Part shown: piece after piece, positions 44,727 through 53,291 of the stretch
Layout of the letters: each line of letters starts with the position of its first letter
Position numbering within the stretch: the first letter of the stretch is position 1
Source of the DNA: Virgibacillus sp. AGTR
GTDB lineage: Bacteria > Bacillota > Bacilli > Bacillales > Amphibacillaceae
Assembly (NCBI RefSeq): GCF_016919725.2
Contig: NZ_JAJERH010000020.1
Span: forward strand, 1-57,829
DNA length: 57,829 bases
Direction: 5' to 3'
Program-made: the position numbers and the translations under genes
Notes under the pieces: model-generated
What the model was told of the DNA's origin: nothing
The model's input: only the letters and a program-made list of their open reading frames with translations
Databases searched by the model: none

Positions 44727-45002
44727 ATAAAAACTCCCGACCCTTATAATAAAATAAGGGACGAGAGTTTACCCGCGTTGCCACCCTAGTTGATGTATTA
44801 CATACATCCGCTTTACACAGTTAACGCCTGCAAAACGTTTATATCTACTATTATTTCGATATAAAACCTCAGGAATGTCTTTCATTGGACCAACTGTAAA
44901 AATGCTTTCAGCCTAAGGCATTTTCTCTCTATCCAATTGGGTTTCAATTACTTTTTCCCTCATCGGCATATTTTTTAACGATCGAATTCGTAATCATGAA
45001 TG
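44727..45002 (-). promoter_or_regulatory. T-box riboswitch of hisS-aspS (specifier Asp)
   Basis: The S-turn sides are AAGTA (5') and GAAA (3') around an ATTG/CAAT stem, and the next triplet is GAC (44879-44877, Asp) followed by A. The T-box element AGGGTGGCAACGCGG lies at 44787-44773. Its variable base is C, which pairs with discriminator G73, as in tRNA-Asp; tRNA-His carries C73. The terminator stem (AAACTCTCGTCCCTTA with TAAGGGTCGGGAGTTT) ends in a T run at 44727. So Asp starvation should raise both synthetases. Confidence 0.9.
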
Positions 45003-45008
45003 TATATT

Positions 45009-45037
45009 ATATTAATCTTTCCAACCACTTCTGTCAA
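45009..45037 (-). promoter_or_regulatory. SigmaA promoter of the hisS-aspS T-box transcript
   Basis: TTGACA (45037-45032), a 17-base spacer and TAATAT (45014-45009). The TGA of the -35 box is also the stop codon of the upstream small HTH gene. Confidence 0.82.
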
Positions 45038-45210
45038 GCACGAGTTATTTTTTTCTTTAACATTTTTACTTCTCCTAAAGAAATGCCTAATTCCTGAGCA
45101 ATTTCCATGTGATTCGCATGCCCTTCCATCTCCATAAACTTATGGAGATTTACACCGAACACTTCATTTTGGTGATGTGAATGCCATTGTTTATCTGCCG
45201 ATCGCATCAT
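45034..45210 (-). CDS. Small helix-turn-helix protein
   Basis: A 58-residue ORF starting MMRSADKQWHSHHQ and ending in a helix-turn-helix-like stretch: ANHMEIAQELGISLGEVKML, then KKKITRA. GGAGG lies 8 bases before the first of two ATG codons. It sits between the amidase gene and hisS, the place of the small yrzK gene in B. subtilis, and is probably its counterpart. Function unknown; a DNA-binding or sigma-region-4-like role is suggested by the helix pattern only. Confidence 0.75.
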   Translation of the reverse strand: MMRSADKQWHSHHQNEVFGVNLHKFMEMEGHANHMEIAQELGISLGEVKMLKKKITRA

Positions 45211-45296
45211 CTACACTCCTCCTATCCATTACCATTAGCTTTGCCTAGAAAGAGTGTTTTTATTATACTAAAGTAAAACATAACAAGGAGGTTGTT

Positions 45297-46340
45297 ATGT
45301 ATTTACGTAAACTTCGTATAACGGTTTGTTCCATCATGATTTGGTTATTTCTAACTCCAATGGTTAGCTATGCTGACACAGCTATCATCAAAGGCGATAA
45401 TGTTAACATTCGAAATGGTCCGGGAACCAATTATCAAACGATTGGACAAGCCGGAACCAATGATACTTTTTCCATTATACAGCGACAAGGAGAATGGATT
45501 CACGTTCAATTAGAGAATGACACAGGCTGGATTATCGAGACATATTTAAGCATTATAGAGGATAATGAGCAGTCTACAGTTGATACACCCCCAGAATCCA
45601 TAACGATCCCCAATGACCATACACAAATTCGTAACGGACCTTCAACAGAGTATAAGATTGCATATTTTGCTGAAAAAGGTAGCTCCTTTCAAGTTATTTC
45701 TGTAGAAGGACAATGGTATGAAATACAGAACAAGAACATTCATGGATATGTATATAAACCACTTATTGACAAAGTAGAAGTACCCTCTTCAAGTACGTTC
45801 AAGAATAAAACGATTGTGATTGATGCTGGACACGGAGGTAGAGATGTTGGGGCTATTGGTTCATCAAATATCTTTGAGAAAGATATTGCTTTTTTAACAG
45901 CACAAGAATTAGCACAAGAGCTAACCATGCTTGGTTCTGATGTAAGAATAACAAGACCACGTGATATGTTCGTATCATTAGGTAGTAGGGTCAGCTTTAG
46001 CAATATGGTGAAAACAGATGTATTTATAAGCATTCACTATAATAGTGTGCCTGAATTGCCCGAGGTCACCGGAATTGAGTCATATTACTACCAGGAAGCA
46101 AATAATCAATTAGCAGCTTCTATCCAATCAGAGTTGATAAAAGCTACAGACTCGAAAGACCGAGGAACAACCCATGGTGACTTCTTAGTGCTTCGGCAGA
46201 ATTTACAAGCATCTGTTCTAGTAGAGCTTGGGTTTATTTCCAACCCTGAACAAGAATCCTCACTCCGAACAACTATATATCAAAAAGAGTTGGTATCAGG
46301 AATAGTTAATGGTCTCGCAAAATATTTTGCAAGTAAATAG
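45297..46340 (+). CDS. yrvJ: N-acetylmuramoyl-L-alanine amidase with SH3b domains (YrvJ-like)
   Basis: Secreted cell-wall hydrolase of 347 residues: signal peptide (about residues 1-26, cleavage after VSYA), two bacterial SH3 domains (about 28-85 and 97-152, each with the IRNGPGTNY or IRNGPSTEY pattern) and a C-terminal Amidase_3 domain (about 165-345) with zinc-site segments VIDAGHGGRDVGAIG, EKDIAFL, VFISIHYNS and VELGFISNPEQES. AAGGAGG precedes the ATG. B. subtilis YrvJ is longer with more SH3b units, so this is a short form. Confidence 0.9.
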   Translation: MYLRKLRITVCSIMIWLFLTPMVSYADTAIIKGDNVNIRNGPGTNYQTIGQAGTNDTFSIIQRQGEWIHVQLENDTGWIIETYLSIIEDNEQSTVDTPPESITIPNDHTQIRNGPSTEYKIAYFAEKGSSFQVISVEGQWYEIQNKNIHGYVYKPLIDKVEVPSSSTFKNKTIVIDAGHGGRDVGAIGSSNIFEKDIAFLTAQELAQELTMLGSDVRITRPRDMFVSLGSRVSFSNMVKTDVFISIHYNSVPELPEVTGIESYYYQEANNQLAASIQSELIKATDSKDRGTTHGDFLVLRQNLQASVLVELGFISNPEQESSLRTTIYQKELVSGIVNGLAKYFASK

Positions 46341-46358
46341 CTATCGCAATCAGCTAAC

Positions 46359-46532
46359 AAAGTGAAACTTCAATCCGTGGGGAGTTTGTTTATCCTTCAT
46401 GGATTGTTAGTACCACAAGGGTATGACCTAGAGTCCCTTAAGCCAACTAGACTGGTAGTCGATTTCCTACTTACTAAGATTGATTTCACTTTATTGCTTG
46501 AAGTGGGGAACTTACTGCCAGTTATATACACG
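46359..46532 (+). repeat. Dispersed repeat family R2, copy 3 (most complete)
   Basis: 174 bases starting AAAGTGAAACTTCAATCC, with GGATTGTTAGTACC, GGGTATGACCTAGAG, AGACTGGTAGTCGATTTCC, TTGATTTCACTTT, CTTGAAGTGGGGAACTTAC and CCAGTTATA. Possible stems: AATCC with GGATT near the start, and TTCCTACTT with AAGTGGGGAA near the end. Matches 31714-31858 well and 10482-10650 weakly. It starts 19 bases after the amidase stop codon. No conserved ORF. Confidence 0.8.
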
Positions 46533-46677
46533 ATAAAAACTACAAGTTTTTCCTTGACTGAACCTCTTGTAAGGATAACACAATAGCATGCCATAACGCT
46601 CTTTCGCATAGCTTAGACAGGCAGGTATAGGAGGACGCTTTTACATTCTTTGAGCTTGAACAAAGCTAATTTCCCAC

Positions 46678-46836
46678 AGAACAAAAGCGCAAGCGAGTCA
46701 ACGGAGATAAAGGTGAGCTTGCGAGCCGATAATGATTCATCGTAGGGCAGCCTAGTTTCTGGACACTGGACGTGGCTCAACACGCCCGTATTTATCCATA
46801 TGGGCTAAATCTTTTAATGTCCTAGACTATAAAAAT
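46678..46836 (+). repeat. Dispersed repeat family R1, copy C
   Basis: Starts AGAACAAAAGCGCAAGCG, lacks about 30 bases present in copies A and B after that block, then continues GAGTCAACGGAGATAAAGG, GAGCTTGCGAGCCGATAATGA, CTCAACACGCCC, TATTTATCCA and CCTAGACTATAAAAA. Its last A/T bases are the T tract of the dtd terminator read on the other strand. The 547-base gap between the amidase gene and dtd holds R2, R1 and this terminator, and no gene. Confidence 0.9.
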
Positions 46837-46863
46837 AACTGCCGAGAAAAAGTTTCTCGACAG
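46829..46863 (-). terminator. Terminator of dtd (end of the relA operon)
   Basis: On the minus strand CTGTCGAGAAA pairs with TTTCTCGGCAG (11 bp, one G.T), followed by TTATTTTTATA. The T tract is shared with the end of repeat R1 copy C. Confidence 0.85.
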
Positions 46864-46887
46864 CCTGAAATAATACAACCATTCCGA

Positions 46888-47334
46888 TTACTTATCTTTA
46901 CTGTCTATAATTAATGTAACTGGTCCAGAATTCGTGAATTGCACATCCATCATTTCTCCGAATTTGCCTGTCTCCACTTGAATACCTTCTTGTTGAATTA
47001 ATTCATTGAATTGATGGTAGAGTTTCGATGCCTCACTCGGTTTTGCTGCATTCATAAAATTTGGTCGTCTACCCTTTCGAGTATCGCCATATAAGGTGAA
47101 CTGAGAGATCGATAGTATACTTCCACCGACATCTTTTAAAGGTACATTCATTTTTTGATGATCATCTTCAAAAATGCGCAAATTTATAATTTTGTTTACT
47201 AAGTAAGCCGCATCATCTATCGTATCTCCATGCGTTATACCTAGTAATACGACAAAACCAAAGTCTATTTCTCCAATAATTTCATCGTTTACAGCTACAC
47301 TTGCTTGCTTTGCGCGTTGGATGACTGCTTTCAC
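46888..47334 (-). CDS. dtd: D-aminoacyl-tRNA deacylase
   Basis: Dtd removes D-amino acids and glycine wrongly attached to tRNA. 148 residues with the catalytic [19 protein letters not shown] and the C-terminal [10 protein letters not shown] (GP motif). The start is GTG at 47334, behind GGGGG. It follows relA by 45 bases as in many Firmicutes. Confidence 0.96.
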   Translation of the reverse strand: MKAVIQRAKQASVAVNDEIIGEIDFGFVVLLGITHGDTIDDAAYLVNKIINLRIFEDDHQKMNVPLKDVGGSILSISQFTLYGDTRKGRRPNFMNAAKPSEASKLYHQFNELIQQEGIQVETGKFGEMMDVQFTNSGPVTLIIDSKDK

Positions 47335-47378
47335 TTTTGATCCCCCTTTTGCGATTTTATTTCGTGAATGTTCAGCGT

Positions 47379-49580
47379 CTACTGTAACGTTCGTGTTACT
47401 GTATAAACATCAGTAATTTGCTTTATACGTTCAACTATTTTTCGGAGATGCCCCGTATTATGAATAAGGATTGTGATTTGAACAACAGCCATTTTATTGC
47501 GATCCGATCTACCGTTTACATAGGTTATATTTGTTTTTGTTTCGTTTACCGCTTGTAATACTTCATTTACTAGTCCACGTCTATCATAGCCAGAGATTTC
47601 AAGATCTACATGGTATTGCTTTTGATCTGTACGATCATTTTCCCATTCAACATGAAGAAACCGCTGCTTCGCTTCCTCTGTTTGCACATTTGGACAATCC
47701 GTGCGATGCACAGAAACGCCTCTACCTTTGGTAATATAGCCAATAATATTGTCTCCTGGTACAGGATTACAGCATTTGGATAATCGAACCAAAAGGTTAT
47801 CTATTCCTTCTACCTTAACACCAGAATCTCTTTTATGCGCTTTAGATTGTTTTACCTCTGATTTTACTTCTTCAATAGTTTGAGCTAGGTCTTGCTCTTT
47901 TTCTTTGGATTGCCTTATTTTATCGGTTAATCTTGTAGCAATTAATGCAGCCGTTATCCCTTGATAACCAACAGCAGCATACATATCGTCTTCATTAGAA
48001 AAATTAAACTTTTCATAAATACGCTGCAGGTTATCCTGTGTCAAAACATCCTTTGGCTCGATCGATAGGTCACGGATTTCTTTGTCAACCGCTTCTTTTC
48101 CTTTTATAATATTTTCTTCTCTACGTTGCTTTTTGAAGAACTGCTTTATTTTATTTTTAGCTTGCGATGTCTGTGTGATCTTTAACCAATCCTGCGACGG
48201 ACCATAAGAATGCTTCGAAGTCATCACTTCAATAATGTCACCGTTTTTCAGTTTATAATCAAGCGGCTCCATCTTCCCATTTACTTTTGCACCAATAGTT
48301 TTATTACCTATTTCTGTGTGAATTTTATAGGCAAAATCTAATGGAATGGATCCTGACGGTAGTTCAATGACATCCCCTTTTGGTGTAAAGACATATACCA
48401 TATCCGAAAATAAATCAACCTTCAAAGATTCCATAAATTCTTCTGCATCATGTGTATCATTTTGCCAATCTAAAATTTCTCTAAACCACGTTAGCTTCTC
48501 TTCAAATGATTTTTTGTCGTTATTAACTCGTTTTCCTTCCTTATAAGCCCAATGTGCAGCTATTCCATATTCAGCAATTTCATGCATTTCTTTCGTACGG
48601 ATTTGCACTTCAAGAGGGTCGCCTTTCGGACCAATAACGGTTGTATGAAGGGATTGATATAGGTTGGGCTTTGGCATTGCGATATAATCCTTAAATCTTC
48701 CAGGCATTGGCTTCCAGCATGTATGAATAATCCCTAACACTGCATAGCAATCTTTAATGCTATTAACAAGAATACGTACTGCAAGTAGGTCATATATTTC
48801 ATTAAATTGCTTATTCTGCTTTACCATTTTGCGATAAATACTATATAGATGCTTTGGTCTTCCTGACAATTCTGCATCAATATTCATATCCTTAAGTTGA
48901 TTGGAAACTTCATCCATCACTTCTTCAATATAGGATTCTCGCTGATCCCTTTTTTGCTTCATCAGCTGTACAATTCGATAATATTGCTGTGGATTTAGAT
49001 AACGTAAGGCAGTATCCTCAAGCTCCCATTTAATAGTTGAAATCCCAAGTCGATGTGCCAATGGTGCAAAGATTTCTAACGTTTCATTGGATATCCTTCG
49101 TTGTTTTTCTGGAGGTAAGTGCTTTAATGTTCGCATATTATGCAATCGATCTGCTAATTTTATTAATATGACTCGAATATCTTTCGCCATTGCTACAAAC
49201 ATTTTTCGATGATTCTCTGCTTGTAGAGCTTCCTTTGATTTATATTTAATTTTACCTAATTTAGTTACCCCGTCTACTAGCATAGCGACCTCATGATTAA
49301 ATGCTTCTTCAATTGCTTCAAGAGTGACATCCGTATCCTCTACTACATCATGAAGAAAGCCTCCGGCAATTGTTTCTGGATCCATTTCAAGTTCCGTTAA
49401 TATCCCTGCCACTTGAACTGGATGGATAATATAAGGCTCACCAGATTTCCGAAACTGATCGGCATGCGCCTGTTCAGCAAATTCATATGCCCGGCGAATA
49501 AAATCAGTATCTCCTGATGTTAAATACTGACCAGCCATTTCCAAAATGTCATCAATTGTCATAATATCGCTTTTTGCCAT
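47379..49580 (-). CDS. relA: Bifunctional (p)ppGpp synthetase/hydrolase RelA (Rel)
   Basis: Central enzyme of the stringent response. 733 residues: HD hydrolase domain ([37 protein letters not shown]), synthetase domain ([49 protein letters not shown]), TGS ([20 protein letters not shown]), helical and zinc-finger part ([20 protein letters not shown]) and C-terminal ACT. Both catalytic domains keep the key motifs, so both activities are expected. Linked to apt, recJ and dtd as in B. subtilis. Confidence 0.97.
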   Translation of the reverse strand: MAKSDIMTIDDILEMAGQYLTSGDTDFIRRAYEFAEQAHADQFRKSGEPYIIHPVQVAGILTELEMDPETIAGGFLHDVVEDTDVTLEAIEEAFNHEVAMLVDGVTKLGKIKYKSKEALQAENHRKMFVAMAKDIRVILIKLADRLHNMRTLKHLPPEKQRRISNETLEIFAPLAHRLGISTIKWELEDTALRYLNPQQYYRIVQLMKQKRDQRESYIEEVMDEVSNQLKDMNIDAELSGRPKHLYSIYRKMVKQNKQFNEIYDLLAVRILVNSIKDCYAVLGIIHTCWKPMPGRFKDYIAMPKPNLYQSLHTTVIGPKGDPLEVQIRTKEMHEIAEYGIAAHWAYKEGKRVNNDKKSFEEKLTWFREILDWQNDTHDAEEFMESLKVDLFSDMVYVFTPKGDVIELPSGSIPLDFAYKIHTEIGNKTIGAKVNGKMEPLDYKLKNGDIIEVMTSKHSYGPSQDWLKITQTSQAKNKIKQFFKKQRREENIIKGKEAVDKEIRDLSIEPKDVLTQDNLQRIYEKFNFSNEDDMYAAVGYQGITAALIATRLTDKIRQSKEKEQDLAQTIEEVKSEVKQSKAHKRDSGVKVEGIDNLLVRLSKCCNPVPGDNIIGYITKGRGVSVHRTDCPNVQTEEAKQRFLHVEWENDRTDQKQYHVDLEISGYDRRGLVNEVLQAVNETKTNITYVNGRSDRNKMAVVQITILIHNTGHLRKIVERIKQITDVYTVTRTLQ

Positions 49581-49744
49581 TCAAATCACCTTTATTCGCT
49601 GTCTCAAGTTCAAATTATACCTTAAATTGATATTATTATTAAATATATCAATTATATGCTTTTCCTTTGTATGTGTCCATCGTTAAAATTTGTAAAGTTT
49701 TATATATGTAATTCCGTCTAAAATAAGTATGTATTAATACATAA

Positions 49745-49779
49745 ATAGGCCTAACGATCTATATCATCGTCAGACCTAT
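49745..49779 (-). terminator. Hairpin after apt
   Basis: ATAGGTCTGACGAT and ATCGTTAGGCCTAT form a 14-base stem with one mismatch and one or two G.T pairs; the following TTTATG is a poor T tract, so termination may be partial and relA partly co-transcribed. Confidence 0.6.
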
Positions 49780-49786
49780 CTCCTGC

Positions 49787-50299
49787 TTAATAACTCATAA
49801 GTGTCAGGACGTCATAACCTTGCAATTTCTCTAATCCATCTAAATAGCTTAATTCAATGATGAAAGCACAACCTACTACAATTCCACCTAGTTCTTCAAC
49901 TAGCTTAATTGTCGCTTCAATTGTGCCACCTGTAGCAAGTAAATCATCTGTAATCAACACACGCTGTCCAGGTTTTATAGCATCCTTGTGGATGGTTAAA
50001 ATATTAGATCCATATTCTAAACCGTAGTTCACCTTCACAACTTCGCGAGGAAGCTTACCTTCCTTTCTAACTGGTGCAAATCCTACCCCGAGTGCATAAG
50101 AAACAGGGCAGCCAATAATAAATCCTCTTGCTTCTGGACCAACTACTATATCTATTTCTTTTTCTTTTGCATATTCAACGATCTCATCAACTGCTGAACG
50201 AAAAGCATCACCATCTGCCATCAAAGGCGTTATATCTTTGAATTTTATTCCTTCCTTTGGCCAATCTTCTACAATTTTTACATGCTTTTTATAATCCAT
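49787..50299 (-). CDS. apt: Adenine phosphoribosyltransferase
   Basis: Apt makes AMP from adenine and PRPP. 170 residues with the PRPP motif [32 protein letters not shown] and the N-terminal [14 protein letters not shown]. The start overlaps the end of recJ by 11 bases. Adenine released by MtnN and other nucleosidases is its substrate. Confidence 0.97.
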   Translation of the reverse strand: MDYKKHVKIVEDWPKEGIKFKDITPLMADGDAFRSAVDEIVEYAKEKEIDIVVGPEARGFIIGCPVSYALGVGFAPVRKEGKLPREVVKVNYGLEYGSNILTIHKDAIKPGQRVLITDDLLATGGTIEATIKLVEELGGIVVGCAFIIELSYLDGLEKLQGYDVLTLMSY

Positions 50300-52619
50300 A
50301 ACTAAGTTCCTCCTTGGGACGTCCCAAATAATCCATACATTCTTCCGTAAACCACTTTCTCAATTCCTCATAACTAGAATAATAAAGTATCTTCTCAATC
50401 TCAGCCTGCTGTAATCGATCTTGATAAATCATTGAAGATTGTAAGTCTTGTTTTAATGGCTTTGCTTGTAGCCTCAGCATACCATTATCAATTAAGGCAA
50501 ATTCCAATTCATGGAACACATTTAGCATAAACAAAACTTTATCTTTATTCCAACCTCTAGATTGCATGATACCTGAAATTGCTTGTTTTAAATCGATTTC
50601 CCTCTGTTTCATGAGAAGTGCATAGAGCCATTTAAATTCTTCTCTTGTTGGAAATGCTCGCAAATACGTACTATCCTCCACATAATAACACACATGAATA
50701 TTAGTAGGCTTTGTCATTTGAATTAACTGTTTTAACGCAGTAAGTTCATTTGGTAAATCATAAATAAACAACGTCTCTACTTCTTGCAGTTGCTCTAAAT
50801 TACATTGATAGGTTATTTGTGGAATAGCATCATCGAATGATTGCTGATTACCATTACGTACGATAAGAAAATCATCTTCAAATTCCATAAAATTTAACTT
50901 ATTGACATTTCTTTTACCTCGATGATCAAACAATTGCCATTCCGCTATGCTTAAATCTTGAATCATCATTTGAGGTTTACGAACTCCATTCCACTCATTT
51001 ATACCTAACTCTCCTACTACATTTATTTCAGTATGAGGTGTTAAATAATCATAAAGTTCTCCCATGCCAAAGCCAATACCGTCTAATACTGTATTCTCTT
51101 CCTTAAATTGTAGCTTTAGATGATTTTTCATACTACCAATTTGCCTTGCTTGAGTAGGAAGATTTTTAATATGAAAAACAGGTTTTGGATTATCCATACC
51201 AAAAGGAGCTAATTGATTAATTTCATGAATCAGCTCTTCTGAAATTTCTGGAATCGTAATGGTCTGACTTACATGAATGACTTGCTTAAAATCTTCTTCC
51301 GTTAACTTACTCTGTATTAGTTCATCTAATGCAGATTGTACTGCAGAAAGCTGGTCAAGCTGAATGGTCATTCCGGCAGCCTGTGAATGACCACCAAAAC
51401 TGGAAAACAACTGCTTTATCGTCATACAATTTTGAAACAAATCAAACGCAGGTATACTTCTTGCAGACCCCTTAGCTACACCACTGTCTGGTTTTATAGC
51501 CAGAACAATAGCTGGCCTATCAAATTTCCGAACTAATTTGGATGCAACAATACCTAATACACCCTCATTCCAGCCTTCTTTAGCAACAATGATAACTCCT
51601 TGATTATCAGTGTTATCTACCATTTGCTCTGCTTCTTTTACAATACGACTGACAATTTGTTGTCTTTCTTGGTTAATAGCATTTATTTCCTCAGCCATTT
51701 CCTGTGCTAGTTGTTTATTTTCTGTCATTAGCAAATGTACAGCCATATCCGCGTCCTGAAGTCGCCCAACAGCATTAATTCTAGGACCTATTAAAAAACC
51801 TACATCTTCCTCAGTTACTTCGCCTTCTATTTTGCATACAGCCTTTAATGCTTTCAACCCATAGTTATCCGTAGCTGTTAATGCTTTTAACCCGTAATAA
51901 GCAAGAATTCGATTTTCATTCACCAATGGAACTAGATCTGCAATGGTACCAATTGCCGCAAAAGCTAATAAATGGTTTGGAAAATAGCCTAGTAAGCTTT
52001 CTGCAAACTTAAACGCGACCCCTACTCCCGCTAACTCTTGAAATTTATAATCAGGTGAACACTTTGGATGTATAATCGCATAGCAATCTGGCAGTTCTTC
52101 TTGAATCTCATGATGGTCTGTAATGATCAAGTCGATGCCAAGTTCTTTTGCTATTTTTGCTTCATGAATCGCAGCAATGCCAGTATCAACTGTTATAATT
52201 AATCGGTAGCCTTCTTCAAAAGCCTGACGAAATGCTTGTTCATTCGGTCCATAACCCTCTGTGAAACGATTGGGAATATAAAAGTCACATGTAGCTCCTA
52301 ATTCCTGCAACGCTTTTAATAGGACTGTCGTTGAACTGACACCATCAGCATCATAGTCACCAAAAACTAGAATCTTATCTTGTTGTTCAATTGCTTGATG
52401 AACACGACGTGTTGCCTTATCCATAGATAAGAGTCCATCTGGATTATGTAAATCGGATAAATCAGGTGCAAGAAATTTAGAGGCAGCATCTTCGGTTGTT
52501 ATTCCTCTTTGTAGTAAAAGCTCTTGAATAACAGGGGATAAGTGATGTAAATTGTCCATCCAATGTATGGCATCATCCTCTATATTTGTAAAATTCCATT
52601 TTGCTTTACTTTTTAACAT
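50289..52619 (-). CDS. recJ: Single-stranded-DNA-specific exonuclease RecJ
   Basis: RecJ degrades single-stranded DNA 5' to 3' in recombination and repair. 776 residues: DHH domain ([43 protein letters not shown]), DHHA1 ([31 protein letters not shown]), OB fold, and the Firmicutes-type C-terminal domain. I start at the ATG at 52619, with AGGGGTG 5 bases upstream; 17 further in-frame residues upstream lack a site and are not family-like. A hairpin covers that ribosome binding site. Confidence 0.95.
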   Translation of the reverse strand: MLKSKAKWNFTNIEDDAIHWMDNLHHLSPVIQELLLQRGITTEDAASKFLAPDLSDLHNPDGLLSMDKATRRVHQAIEQQDKILVFGDYDADGVSSTTVLLKALQELGATCDFYIPNRFTEGYGPNEQAFRQAFEEGYRLIITVDTGIAAIHEAKIAKELGIDLIITDHHEIQEELPDCYAIIHPKCSPDYKFQELAGVGVAFKFAESLLGYFPNHLLAFAAIGTIADLVPLVNENRILAYYGLKALTATDNYGLKALKAVCKIEGEVTEEDVGFLIGPRINAVGRLQDADMAVHLLMTENKQLAQEMAEEINAINQERQQIVSRIVKEAEQMVDNTDNQGVIIVAKEGWNEGVLGIVASKLVRKFDRPAIVLAIKPDSGVAKGSARSIPAFDLFQNCMTIKQLFSSFGGHSQAAGMTIQLDQLSAVQSALDELIQSKLTEEDFKQVIHVSQTITIPEISEELIHEINQLAPFGMDNPKPVFHIKNLPTQARQIGSMKNHLKLQFKEENTVLDGIGFGMGELYDYLTPHTEINVVGELGINEWNGVRKPQMMIQDLSIAEWQLFDHRGKRNVNKLNFMEFEDDFLIVRNGNQQSFDDAIPQITYQCNLEQLQEVETLFIYDLPNELTALKQLIQMTKPTNIHVCYYVEDSTYLRAFPTREEFKWLYALLMKQREIDLKQAISGIMQSRGWNKDKVLFMLNVFHELEFALIDNGMLRLQAKPLKQDLQSSMIYQDRLQQAEIEKILYYSSYEELRKWFTEECMDYLGRPKEELSYGL

Positions 52620-52625
52620 TTTTTC

Positions 52626-52665
52626 ACCCCTGACTAATCTATTATACATAAATAAAGTCAGGGGT
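52626..52665 (-). promoter_or_regulatory. RBS-masking hairpin and possible promoter in front of recJ
   Basis: ACCCCTGACT and AGTCAGGGGT are perfect 10-bp arms around a 20-base loop; the second arm contains the recJ ribosome binding site AGGGG. The loop holds TATAAT (52646-52641) with TTGCTA 18 bases upstream (52670-52665). Read-through RNA would fold and hide the site, while RNA started at this promoter would lack the first arm. The promoter is tentative; the inverted repeat is certain. Confidence 0.6.
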
Positions 52666-52689
52666 AGCAACTAGAAATACAATATTTCA

Positions 52690-53022
52690 TTATCCTTTAC
52701 TATCTTCTTGCTCACCGCTTGATTGCATCGCTTTTGAATCAATATTAGTAGAGACACCAGCGTCTTCAAGTTTGTTTACTAATTCTTTATTTTTGGCTTT
52801 GATTTGTTTCATTTCACGTTGCAACCGAAAAATTTTTAATGTACCAGCAGCTGCTGTAATAATAACTCCCATTAAAACAGAAAACAAAATAATTAAAATA
52901 AGCGGCGATTCTCCAGTCCAAAATAAATAATTAACTTCAACAGATTCCACATTTGTGACTGCAAAAACCGCAACAATAATAGTAAATAAAATAGCAAAAA
53001 TCACATATGTTTGACCCTTCAT
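52690..53022 (-). CDS. LapA domain membrane protein (YrvD-like)
   Basis: A 110-residue protein with two membrane helices (about residues 6-24 and 40-62) forming a LapA/DUF1049 hairpin (ESVEVNYLFWTGESPLILII), followed by a cytoplasmic coiled coil (REMKQIKAKNKELVNKLED). Function not established. It lies between secDF and recJ, as YrvD does in B. subtilis. Confidence 0.85.
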   Translation of the reverse strand: MKGQTYVIFAILFTIIVAVFAVTNVESVEVNYLFWTGESPLILIILFSVLMGVIITAAAGTLKIFRLQREMKQIKAKNKELVNKLEDAGVSTNIDSKAMQSSGEQEDSKG

Positions 53023-53246
53023 TTAATCCCTCCTATCATTTCCCTTTATACAACCGTTTCCCATTTATTTCAAGGATGAAACAATTCTATGATGGATTAT
53101 CTACATGGAATGCGTTTAGATTTCCCTTATATAACACCCTTTATGCTAGTTTATATTACGAACAGAAGCTCCCAATTAGAAACATAAAGGAGATTTTTCT
53201 GTTACAACTCTACAAGTTTAATTCTCACACAGGCAGAGCCTGTGGT

Positions 53247-53284
53247 TTAAAAAACCTCTGTTACGCTGTTCGTAACAGAGGTTA
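53247..53284 (-). terminator. Terminator of secDF
   Basis: On the minus strand AACCTCTGTTACG and CGTAACAGAGGTT form a 13-bp perfect stem followed by TTTTTTAAA. The rest of the gap up to the LapA gene is without a gene I can support. Confidence 0.92.
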
Positions 53285-53291
53285 TCAATAG

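Noticed and set aside
44875-44877. CAT (His) as the specifier of the hisS T-box
   Set aside because: It is two bases off the place fixed by the S-turn, and the T-box variable base C pairs with G73 of tRNA-Asp, not with C73 of tRNA-His.
53007-53291. 94-codon plus-strand ORF between the LapA gene and secDF
   Set aside because: Runs through the secDF terminator hairpin, has no ribosome binding site, and its composition looks like translated non-coding DNA.
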